Positions 6,281 through 13,004 of a stretch of DNA of 16,148 bases are shown here, in pieces; position 1 is the stretch's first letter; each line of letters begins with the position of its first letter. Origin of the DNA: CAZDDI01 sp964504195 (GTDB lineage: Bacteria > Chloroflexota > Anaerolineae > B4-G1 > SLSP01); assembly GCA_964504195.1 (NCBI GenBank), contig CAZDDI010000083.1, positions 1-16,148 of the forward strand, written 5' to 3'. Under the pieces are notes generated by a model. The model was not told the origin of the DNA. It saw only the letters and a list, made by a program, of their open reading frames with translations, and ran no database searches. Both the position numbers and the translations under genes were made by a program.

Positions 6281-7909
6281 CTACACCCGCAGCCACCGAT
6301 ACCCGTAGCGTGGCAGCGATAGCGTGTACTCTTCCGCGCCGATTTCCGGCAGCGTTTCCCCTGTCAACACATCCACTGGCGCGCGCCCGGCGAACTCGGT
6401 CAGCGGCAGCATCGCGTTGACCGCTTCTGGCGCGAGGTTGTTCACCACCACGAAGGTCTCGCCCGCGAAGTCCCGCCGGTAGGCCAGCACGGATGTCGGC
6501 TGCGCATCGAGCAGCGCGAGCGTCCCCCGCCCGAAGACGGGATGCTCCTTCCGCACCCGGAGCAGATAGCGCATCCGGTGCAGCAGCGAATCGGGATCGG
6601 TCTCCTGCGCGGCGACGTTGACCACTTTGTAGCCATACATTGCATCGTCAATCACCGGCAGGAAGAGCGCCTCGGCGGGCGCGGTGGAGAAGCCCGCGTT
6701 GGGGCTGGCGTCCCATTGCATCGGCGTCCGCACCCCGTCGCGGTCGTTCAGCCAGATGTTATCGCCCATGCCGATCTCATCGCCATAATACAGCACCGGC
6801 GAGCCGATGAAGGTGAGCAAGATGGAGTTGGCGACCTCGATGGCGGCGCGGTCGTTGTTGAGCAGCGGCGCGAGGCGGCGGCGGATGCCGAGGTTGAGCC
6901 GCATCCGCGGCTCCGGCGCGTAGAAGTCCCACATAAATTTGCGGTCTTCGAGCGTGACCATCTCCAGCGTGAGCTCGTCGTGGCAGCGGAGGAACGTTCC
7001 CCACTGGCAGCCCTTCGGCAAGTCCGGCGTCCGCGCCATGATCGCCTCGATGGCGCTGCGATCCTGCTTCGCCAGCGCCATGAAGATGCGCGGCATCAGC
7101 GGGAAGTGGAAGTTCATGTGGAACTCGTCCCCTTCGCCGTAATACTGGATGACATCCTCCGGCCACATATTGGCCTCGGAGAGCAGGAACGTACCTGGTG
7201 CGTAAGCGTCCACGAAGGCGCGCAACCGCTTGCAGTAGGCGTGCGTCTCCGGCAGATTCTCGCAGCTCGTGCCCTCGCGCTCGATGAGATAGGGCGGCGC
7301 GTCCACGCGGAAACCGTCCACGCCCAGATCAATCCAATACTGCACCACTTTGAGCATCGCGCGCTGCACTTCGGGATTGTCGAAGTTCAAGTCCGGCTGG
7401 TGGCTGAAGAAGCGATGCCAGAAGTATTGCCCGCGTACCGGGTCGAATGTCCAGTTAGACGGCTCGGTATCGAGGAAAATGATCCGCACACTCCGGTACT
7501 TGTCGTCTGTATCGCTCCAGACGTACCAATCGCGGTACTTGGCGTGCTCCGGGTGCTGGGGATCGCGTGACGCCTGGAACCAGGGGTGTTGATCCGACGT
7601 GTGATTGACCACCAGCTCCACCAGCACGCGCAGGCCGCGCGCATGCGCCGCGTCGAGCAGCGCCTTGTAATCATCAAGGTCGCCGAAATGGGGATGGATG
7701 CTCGTATAATCCGCCACATCGTAACCGTCATCTCGCAGCGGTGAGGGGAAAATCGGCAACATCCAGATTGTATCCACGCCCAGGGCTTGCAGATAATCGA
7801 GCTTGGAGGTCAGCCCCACCAGATCGCCCTTGCCGTCGCCGTTGCTATCGCAAAACGCGCGGACTTGCACTTCGTAGAATACCGCGTCTTTGTACCAATC
7901 TTGGGTCAT
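6281..7909 (-). CDS. treS: Trehalose synthase / GH13 alpha-glucosyl isomerase (TreS-type)
   Basis: TreS interconverts maltose and trehalose by intramolecular transglucosylation in the cytoplasm. The 542-residue protein follows the TreS pattern closely: WYKDAVFYEVQVRAF at the N-terminus, VVNHTSDQHPWF at about 100-111, a nucleophile motif GFRVDAPPYL with D203, an acid/base motif LLSEANMWPEDV with E245, a stabiliser motif with D311, and YYGDEIGMGDNIWLNDRDGVRTPMQW blocks. Residue 309 is C, where TreS and most GH13 enzymes have N just before the HD pair. There is no fused maltokinase domain. I chose the ATG at 7909 because AGGAG lies 6 nt upstream; a TTG at 7924 would overlap that site. It is the last gene of a unit with the kinase and glycosyltransferase, and a terminator follows. 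A related GH13 specificity (sucrose hydrolysis or isomerisation) is less likely. Confidence 0.92.
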   Translation of the reverse strand: MTQDWYKDAVFYEVQVRAFCDSNGDGKGDLVGLTSKLDYLQALGVDTIWMLPIFPSPLRDDGYDVADYTSIHPHFGDLDDYKALLDAAHARGLRVLVELVVNHTSDQHPWFQASRDPQHPEHAKYRDWYVWSDTDDKYRSVRIIFLDTEPSNWTFDPVRGQYFWHRFFSHQPDLNFDNPEVQRAMLKVVQYWIDLGVDGFRVDAPPYLIEREGTSCENLPETHAYCKRLRAFVDAYAPGTFLLSEANMWPEDVIQYYGEGDEFHMNFHFPLMPRIFMALAKQDRSAIEAIMARTPDLPKGCQWGTFLRCHDELTLEMVTLEDRKFMWDFYAPEPRMRLNLGIRRRLAPLLNNDRAAIEVANSILLTFIGSPVLYYGDEIGMGDNIWLNDRDGVRTPMQWDASPNAGFSTAPAEALFLPVIDDAMYGYKVVNVAAQETDPDSLLHRMRYLLRVRKEHPVFGRGTLALLDAQPTSVLAYRRDFAGETFVVVNNLAPEAVNAMLPLTEFAGRAPVDVLTGETLPEIGAEEYTLSLPRYGYRWLRV

Positions 7910-7930
7910 GGGTGGCTCCTTCAATGGAAA

Positions 7931-8028
7931 GTTGCGAGTTATGAGTTGTGAGTTATCTCTCGTCTTCTGGCTGACTCGCTTTATCGCTTTCTCGCCTTTT
8001 CGCTCATTCGCTGACTCGCTGAATCGCC
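7931..8028. repeat. Tandem 7-nt and 8-nt arrays at the kinase / TreS junction
   Basis: Positions 7931-7956 carry four GTTATGA-like units with a 7-nt period. Positions 7973-8028 carry seven units with an 8-nt period and a conserved TCGCT/TCGCC core. The octad array runs into the 3' end of the kinase gene and supplies its stop codon and about its last seven codons. Confidence 0.75.
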
Positions 8029-8963
8029 GCGTAAATTTCCGCCCGATCCAGATTGTCCGGTAGGGGGCCGACCCGGGTCAACTTGCGCCCGACGACCTCG
8101 CGTGCGAAGTAGGCGCAGCGCTCCAGCGGGTTGCCATCTAGCAGGGCGACCAGAAACCCGGCCCAGAACGCATCGCCCGCACCTGTTGCATCCACGATCT
8201 TGACCGGTTGCGCGGGAATGTGTGTGCGTTGCCCCGCCATCGAGAGGATGCTGCCAGCTGCGCCCATGGTCAGCACGACAATCTGTGGCCCTAGTTCGTG
8301 GAATAGCGCGATGTACTCCTCTGGTGGTTTGCCTTCGCCGAAGACGCGTCGGGCATCATCGAGCGAGGGCTTGGCGAGGGTGGCGTAGCCCATCATGTGG
8401 CGCAATACTTCCATCGCCTCGCGGTAGTCCGGCCAGATTTTGGGGCTGTAGTTGGGGTCAAGCGAGATGAGCTTGCCCTGTTCTTGCGCCAGCTGGAAGG
8501 CGTGCTCTACCGCCGCGCGGCATGGTTCGCGGGATAGCGCGAAGGTGGAGGCGTGAACGACTTTTGCGCGGTGTATCGCTTCCAGGGATACTTCTTGCGG
8601 TTCCAACCGATAATCGCCGCTGCGGAAGGCCTCGAAGTCCGGTGTGCCTTTGGTGCGGGAGACGAAAATTACACTGGTATGAACGCGATGATCCATCACC
8701 ATGTAATCCGTTTGCACGCCGGCCCGGCGCAACTCGGCCTTGAGAAACTGTCCGAATGCGCCGATGCCGGTTTTAGAGATAAGCGTGGCTTGCCCGCCGA
8801 GCTTCGCCACAGTGGTGGCGATATTGGCCGGCGAGCCACCCAGGTACTTGCGGAACGTCGCTGCATCGAAGAGTGAGTCGGTCTCCTCTTCGGAAATCAA
8901 GTCTACCAGTGTCTCGCCAATGACGAGTACATCCAAATCGCCGGTGGGGATGGTCAGGTTCAT
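8004..8963 (-). CDS. PfkB-family carbohydrate kinase, probable fructokinase
   Basis: It should phosphorylate a sugar (probably fructose) with ATP in the cytoplasm. The 319 residues carry the ribokinase/PfkB signatures: GGSPAN at 42-47 for sugar binding, LISKTG at 61-66, DPN at 169-171, KPS at 198-200 and DATGAGDAFWAG at 258-269 with catalytic D264. The early motif VIGETLVDLI is typical of fructokinases in this family. The ATG at 8963 is preceded by AGGAG at 6 nt. The gene follows the glycosyltransferase by 84 nt and precedes TreS by 94 nt, so co-transcription is likely. In sucrose or mannosylfructose loci such a kinase recycles the fructose released. The last residues (AIQRVSE) are encoded by an octad repeat. 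2-keto-3-deoxygluconate kinase is a less likely alternative. Confidence 0.88.
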   Translation of the reverse strand: MNLTIPTGDLDVLVIGETLVDLISEEETDSLFDAATFRKYLGGSPANIATTVAKLGGQATLISKTGIGAFGQFLKAELRRAGVQTDYMVMDHRVHTSVIFVSRTKGTPDFEAFRSGDYRLEPQEVSLEAIHRAKVVHASTFALSREPCRAAVEHAFQLAQEQGKLISLDPNYSPKIWPDYREAMEVLRHMMGYATLAKPSLDDARRVFGEGKPPEEYIALFHELGPQIVVLTMGAAGSILSMAGQRTHIPAQPVKIVDATGAGDAFWAGFLVALLDGNPLERCAYFAREVVGRKLTRVGPLPDNLDRAEIYAAIQRVSE

Positions 8964-8977
8964 GCTGCGCTCCTGTG

Positions 8978-9030
8978 CAAATCAGCAAATCTCAAATCTC
9001 AAATCTCAAAAAAACTTGGCGTTCTTGGCG
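8978..9030. repeat. Tandem repeats in the glycosyltransferase-kinase spacer
   Basis: Three exact CAAATCT copies (8986-9006) follow a diverged copy, and then CTTGGCG occurs twice (9015-9021, 9024-9030). The array fills most of the 84-nt gap and is the same style of 7-nt-unit spacer DNA seen elsewhere in the window. Confidence 0.75.
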
Positions 9031-9047
9031 GTTTTGTGTGAGTTCTC

Positions 9048-10550
9048 TTAAGCGATGAATGTCTGCAACGCGGTGAACAGTTCGGTATCCGCCTCATCCG
9101 GCTGCTGGAAGTACGCCGGGATAGGGAGCAGCTCCGCCGGACGGCGCACGCCGGGGTCGGCTACGATCTGCTCAATGGCGGCGAGATAGCCCTCCGCTGT
9201 GCGCTCCCAGGTGTACCGGTCGTGGACGCGCTGCCGCCCGCGCTGGGCGAACTCCGCCCACGCGCCCTTATCCAGCACGAGCCGCTCCAATCCACGCGCG
9301 ATGTCCGCTGGGTCGGCAGGATTAACCAGCACGCCGTACTCCACGCCGTTCTCGAACAGGCTCTCGCTAGGACCGCCGTTGCGCGTCACTACCAGCGGTA
9401 GGCCTGCCGCGGCCGCTTCGAGCGGGGCCAGGCCGAACGGCTCGTACAACGCAGTGAGGGCGAACAGTGAGCCGGGGCGTTGCGCGAAGAAGCGATACGC
9501 CGCCGCCAACGCCGGTTGGCCCGGCACGGCGAACGCGCTCACTTTGCTCCAGAGGGCGTGCGTCTCGATCACCTGGCGGATTTCCGCCAATACTTCGCGC
9601 TCGCCGGGGCTGGCTTTGCTGTCATCGTGCAGTGGATCGCTCAGCGCGCCGGTGAAGATGACCAGATTCGCCGCTGCCTGGAGCGCGGGTGATTGCGCGA
9701 ACGCCTGTACCAGCGCCAGGTGGTTCTTCTTGGGATCGAGCCGGCTAGAAGCGATGATTGCGGGCAACTCGCGCCGTTCCTCGGCAATGTCCCGTTCCAG
9801 CATGGCGCGGAGGTGGTTTTGCGTCGCCACCTCGCCCACATAACGCGCTTCCTTATCGAACGTCAGCAGATTGACGCCCGGCGGAATCACGGCGAAGCGC
9901 CGCTCGTCGTGGACATCCACCGCGCCGTGGTAAGCGCGATGCCCGTACTGTTCCATACGCTCCATGCGCGTGCTGGTGATGTTGACCGCCGAGCGATTCA
10001 TGCTGAGCCGTTCCGCCGCAATGCGCCGTGAGAAGAAATACTGGGCGTCAATGTCCGGCAGGGTCTTTGGGGTGGGGTGGAGCTTATCCAGCTTTTGCGC
10101 GCCTAGCGAGTGCCCGGTGAAGGTGAAGGGGAGGTGCATTTCGGCTTCGAGCAGCGCGCCGCACAGGCCGCCGTCGCCGTAGTGGGTGGTGAACGCATCG
10201 GGCAAAATCCCGCCTTTCGAGCGGAAGTAGAAACCGGCAATGTGGCGCACCCAATCGCGCACCAGATGCGGCCAGAGCAGCTCCTTGCGGAGAAATTCGG
10301 GTGGGCCGGCGGGCAGGCGCACAATCCGCACCCGCTCGGATTCCGGGTAGCGGTCGTAAGTTTCGGCGAACTCCAGCCACGCGGGATCTTCAATTTTGCG
10401 GGTGACGATGTCTACCGTGTGCCCCAGCGCCGCCATCGCCAGCGCTACTTGCTTCACATAGACCAGCTGCCCGCCGAAATCGGCGTGCTCGGTCCAATAG
10501 CTGTCCTGGGCGTCAAAGTTGCCCTGTGGATTTAGAAATGCGATGTGCAT
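9048..10550 (-). CDS. GT4 glycosyltransferase, sucrose-phosphate synthase-like
   Basis: A 500-residue cytoplasmic retaining glycosyltransferase of the GT-B fold. The N-terminal acceptor domain shows HADFGGQLVYVKQVALAMAALGH (22-44) and DIVTR, the hallmark of sucrose-phosphate synthase, sucrose synthase and mannosylfructose-phosphate synthase. The C-terminal nucleotide-sugar domain has SRLDPKKNH at 269-277 (R270 and K275 as phosphate-binding residues) and an E-x7-E motif, E370 and E378 within YEPFGLAPLEAAAAGLP. No phosphatase domain is attached and none is encoded nearby. The length suits bacterial SPS and is too short for sucrose synthase. The ATG at 10550 follows AAGGAG at 5 nt. It heads a unit with a PfkB kinase and TreS, so a role in making or rearranging a disaccharide, possibly a compatible solute, is inferred; donor and acceptor are not determined by sequence. 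Confidence 0.88.
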   Translation of the reverse strand: MHIAFLNPQGNFDAQDSYWTEHADFGGQLVYVKQVALAMAALGHTVDIVTRKIEDPAWLEFAETYDRYPESERVRIVRLPAGPPEFLRKELLWPHLVRDWVRHIAGFYFRSKGGILPDAFTTHYGDGGLCGALLEAEMHLPFTFTGHSLGAQKLDKLHPTPKTLPDIDAQYFFSRRIAAERLSMNRSAVNITSTRMERMEQYGHRAYHGAVDVHDERRFAVIPPGVNLLTFDKEARYVGEVATQNHLRAMLERDIAEERRELPAIIASSRLDPKKNHLALVQAFAQSPALQAAANLVIFTGALSDPLHDDSKASPGEREVLAEIRQVIETHALWSKVSAFAVPGQPALAAAYRFFAQRPGSLFALTALYEPFGLAPLEAAAAGLPLVVTRNGGPSESLFENGVEYGVLVNPADPADIARGLERLVLDKGAWAEFAQRGRQRVHDRYTWERTAEGYLAAIEQIVADPGVRRPAELLPIPAYFQQPDEADTELFTALQTFIA

Positions 10551-10654
10551 GGAATCTCCTTCTCAAAATCGGGTAGATTTGGGACTTTTGACATGACTGC
10601 AAGCCGTAGACTCGTGTTATAAGGCATTGCGACAAAAGTAGCACGCGAGGCGCA

Positions 10655-10708
10655 GGCGGTGGTTGAGCCTGTCGAAACCAGCTCTGGGTCTCGGCAGGCG
10701 CGACCGCC
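10655..10708. repeat. Degenerate palindrome with GAGCCTGTCGAA core
   Basis: The left arm 10655-10679 (starting GGCGGT, containing GAGCCTGTCGAAACC) pairs imperfectly with 10686-10708 (ending GACCGCC). The core matches the loop motifs of the compound palindrome at 6122-6203, so both belong to one dispersed repeat family. Confidence 0.55.
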
Positions 10709-10732
10709 AGTGCAATTTTCGCATAGGTATCT

Positions 10733-10881
10733 AACTCAAACTTTGCTACCGTACACTTGTAGATTTTTGCCATGAATTCACTCGAATTAACACGAAAACA
10801 ATAAGAAATTCGTAAAATTCATGCTAATTCGTGGCTAAAACTGAATGCGCTTGGAAAATGTACGGTAGACAAACTCAAACT
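10733..10881. mobile_element. MITE-like element with 13-bp terminal inverted repeats and 10-bp target duplication
   Basis: The exact 10-bp direct repeat AACTCAAACT occurs at 10733-10742 and 10872-10881. Directly inside lie inverted ends: TTGCTACCGTACA (10743-10755) and TGTACGGTAGACA (10859-10871), complementary at 11 of 13 positions with a 10-bp perfect core. The enclosed 129 bp is AT-rich in a GC-rich region, contains ATTCGTG-type words in both senses, and has no coding capacity. The symmetry (duplication, 3 bp, perfect inverted repeat on each side) is that of a small non-autonomous transposon. No transposase gene is in the window, so the parent family is unknown. Confidence 0.55.
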
Positions 10882-10914
10882 ATGTAAAGCCAGCGTGCGT
10901 ATGACTTTTTGCTT

Positions 10915-10957
10915 AAAAAACATCAGGGCGCGGCTCGTTAATAGCAGCCGCGCCCTG
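10915..10957 (-). terminator. Rho-independent terminator of the sugar ABC operon
   Basis: A 12-bp GC-rich perfect stem, CAGGGCGCGGCT (10924-10935) with AGCCGCGCCCTG (10946-10957), has a 10-nt loop. On the minus strand a short gap and then six T follow (10920-10915). It lies 42 nt past the stop of the second permease gene and separates the transport unit from the disaccharide enzymes. Confidence 0.9.
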
Positions 10958-10998
10958 GTCTGTTGTAAGCGTTATTGGCCTTTGACAGATAGCCGCCG

Positions 10999-11856
10999 TT
11001 AGCCCTTTACCGCGCCAGCGGTTAGCCCCGCGACAATTTTCTGTTGGAAGATCAATACCAATATAATCAGGGGGATCGTCACCAGTACCGCTGCTGCCAT
11101 GATTTCACCGAACGGTTCCTGGCGCGCGATTTGGCCTGTAAAGAGCGCAATCGCCACCGGCACGGTGCGGTATTGTGGCTGGATCGAGGTGAACGTGAGG
11201 GCGAAGAGGTACTCGTTCCATGCGGAGATGAAGGCCAATAGTCCCGTCGTGACCAGCGCGGGCATGGTCAAAGGGAGCAGGATCATGTAGAAGGTCTGGA
11301 ACGGCGTGGCCCCATCCACCTGCGCCGATTGCATAATCTCCATCGGTAGGCCCTTGAAGAACGAAGTGAGTACCCAGGCGGTAAAGGGCAACGTGAAGAG
11401 CATATACGAGAGGATCATGCCGGGGATGGCCGAGATGCCCAGCGCGTTGATGACCGCGTATAGCCCGGTCAACACGGCGACCTGGGGGAACATCGTCATC
11501 GCCAGAATCAGGTAGAGCGAGGCGCTCTTGCCCCGGAAGCGCAATTTCCCCAACGCAAAGGCGGCGAAGGCCCCGACGGAGAGCGCCAAGACGGTGGTGG
11601 TGACCGCGACCAGCACACTGTTGAGCAACCCTTTCATAAAGCGCTCATTTTCTAACACGGCCATGTAGTTGCGTAAGGTGGGCGCAAGGTTGCCATTTTG
11701 TGGGTCGCGTGGCACAAAGGTCGCGGGGGTCATTTGCAGCTGTGCCTCGGTTTTGAGCGAGGAATTGATAGCCCAATAGAAGGGGAAGAGCATGTAGAAA
11801 AAGATAGCAATGATGACCACCCAGAACAGAATTTTGTTGATGGTTTGCTTGTTCAT
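10999..11856 (-). CDS. Sugar ABC transporter permease, MalG-like
   Basis: An inner-membrane channel subunit of a carbohydrate importer (CUT1 type). The 285 residues begin with a membrane span (about 9-30) after a short cytoplasmic N-terminus. Several further hydrophobic spans follow, and the cytoplasmic coupling loop IMQSAQVDGATPFQTFYMILLP is a diverged EAA motif, where the ATPase docks. The C-terminal hydrophobic segment ends QQKIVAGLTAGAVKG, the classic MalG-like end that contacts the ATPase. Its ATG overlaps the stop of the preceding permease gene by 4 nt (ATGA), so translation is coupled. No strong AGGAG precedes it; instead a run of eight G lies 10 nt upstream. No ATP-binding subunit is encoded beside it, as in systems using a shared MsmK/MalK-type ATPase. 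Confidence 0.93.
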   Translation of the reverse strand: MNKQTINKILFWVVIIAIFFYMLFPFYWAINSSLKTEAQLQMTPATFVPRDPQNGNLAPTLRNYMAVLENERFMKGLLNSVLVAVTTTVLALSVGAFAAFALGKLRFRGKSASLYLILAMTMFPQVAVLTGLYAVINALGISAIPGMILSYMLFTLPFTAWVLTSFFKGLPMEIMQSAQVDGATPFQTFYMILLPLTMPALVTTGLLAFISAWNEYLFALTFTSIQPQYRTVPVAIALFTGQIARQEPFGEIMAAAVLVTIPLIILVLIFQQKIVAGLTAGAVKG

Positions 11857-12923
11857 TCTGAATCAGCCCCCCCCAGTATTTTGATGTACAGGACAGCAAA
11901 GATGAAGATGAGGATAAAGATGATGACGCTGCTGGCCGAAGAATACCCCATCGCCCGGTTGTTGGTGAGCTGGTAGTAGGTGAAACTTGCCATTGAGTAG
12001 CGGCTCTGGGCTAAGACGATTTGGAACAGGTCGAACACGCGCAGCGAATCAAGCGTGCGGAAGACCAGAGCCACCGCCAGCGTGGGCCGCAGCAGGGGCA
12101 GGGTGAGGCTGAAGAATTGGCGTAACTTGCTCGCCCCATCCACATCGGCGGCTTCGTAGATGTCGCCAGGAATCAATTGCAGCCCTGCTAGCAGCAATAG
12201 TGCCATGAAGGGGGTGGTTTTCCACACATCAATCGCGATCATGGCCGGCAGTTGCCAGTTTTGACTGGTGAGGAAGGGGATTGGATCCTGGATCAGTCCC
12301 AGGTTTTGGAAGACGACGTTGAAAAAGCCCACGCGTGTTGAGCGGAACATCCATTCCCACATGCGTGAGGAAACGGCGGTGGGAATGGCCCAGGGGACCA
12401 ACATCACCGCTCGCATAACCCCGCGCCCGGTAAATTTGACGTTGACCACCAGCGCAATGCCCAATCCGATGATGGTTTCCAGTGTGACCGCGATGACGGT
12501 GAAGATCAGGGTATCCCACACCCCGCGCAGGAAGTCGCGGTCGGTTGCGCCGACCACATAGCGCCGTCCTAGCAAGCTGAATTGTGACAGTTCGCGGTAG
12601 CGCAGCGGCTCGCGGGGCAGCACATCGAGGGGGCGAGTGTAAAGCACTTTGCCAGTATCGTCCAGCACCGGTTGGCCGCCCGCATCTACTTGTGGCGGTA
12701 GCTCCCGGATGGTGAAGCTGAGCAGTTGTGAGTAGTTTTTGAATCCTACAAATTCTACTGGCTCGGCGCTGGCAAAGGCCTTGTTGGTAAAACTATTGTA
12801 GAAGACTGAGCCTAACGGGTAAAATGCGATGATAAGTAAGATGATGAGGGTAGGAAGCAGTAGCCAGTAGGCCAGGCGCTCTTCTATCTTTGCCAGATCG
12901 GATAGTCCCTTTTGTTTACTCAT
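11853..12923 (-). CDS. Sugar ABC transporter permease, MalF-like
   Basis: The partner channel subunit of the CUT1 importer. The 356 residues start with a cytoplasmic N-terminus and a first span at about 17-40 (LAYWLLLPTLIILLIIAFYPLG), followed by an enlarged external loop (about 60-130) and five more spans. The EAA coupling loop YEAADVDGASKLRQFFSLTLP at 256-276 matches the consensus very well. The ATG at 12923 is preceded by AAGGAG at about 7 nt. It lies 81 nt after the solute-binding protein gene with a hairpin between them, and overlaps the second permease by 4 nt. Codons near the end run through a G8 tract (11867-11874 on the complement). Hydrophobic span limits are estimates by eye. Confidence 0.93.
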   Translation of the reverse strand: MSKQKGLSDLAKIEERLAYWLLLPTLIILLIIAFYPLGSVFYNSFTNKAFASAEPVEFVGFKNYSQLLSFTIRELPPQVDAGGQPVLDDTGKVLYTRPLDVLPREPLRYRELSQFSLLGRRYVVGATDRDFLRGVWDTLIFTVIAVTLETIIGLGIALVVNVKFTGRGVMRAVMLVPWAIPTAVSSRMWEWMFRSTRVGFFNVVFQNLGLIQDPIPFLTSQNWQLPAMIAIDVWKTTPFMALLLLAGLQLIPGDIYEAADVDGASKLRQFFSLTLPLLRPTLAVALVFRTLDSLRVFDLFQIVLAQSRYSMASFTYYQLTNNRAMGYSSASSVIIFILIFIFAVLYIKILGGADSE

Positions 12924-12966
12924 CGAAATTCTCCTTTCCAGTGCGTGAACCGGGGGGGAAGGGAAA

Positions 12967-12995
12967 ACCTGGCAGGTTTATTAAACCTGCCAGGT
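12967..12995 (-). terminator. Intercistronic hairpin between solute-binding protein and permease genes
   Basis: A 14-bp perfect inverted repeat (12967-12980 and 12982-12995) has a 1-nt centre and begins 9 nt after the stop of the binding-protein gene. On the minus strand it is followed by only four T and then CCC, so it is probably a partial terminator or an RNA-stabilising stem rather than a full stop. Such a hairpin after the binding-protein gene is a familiar way to make more binding protein than channel. ACCTGGCAGGTTTA may also be a dispersed repeat. Confidence 0.75.
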
Positions 12996-13004
12996 CTGTT
13001 AGTG

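Larger units (their letters stand above)
10551..10998. other. 448-nt spacer separating the transporter and disaccharide units
   Basis: It contains the transporter terminator (10915-10957), a MITE-like element with flanking direct repeats (10733-10881), a degenerate palindrome (10655-10708) and the leader of the glycosyltransferase gene. A TTATAA-like -10 for the glycosyltransferase is visible near 10617-10622 on the minus strand, but without a recognisable -35. I see no gene here. Confidence 0.6.

Noticed and set aside
10513..10773. Minus-strand open frame of 86 codons overlapping the glycosyltransferase start
   Set aside because: It runs through the MITE-like element and the palindrome, has no ribosome site or recognisable domain, and overlaps a certain gene.
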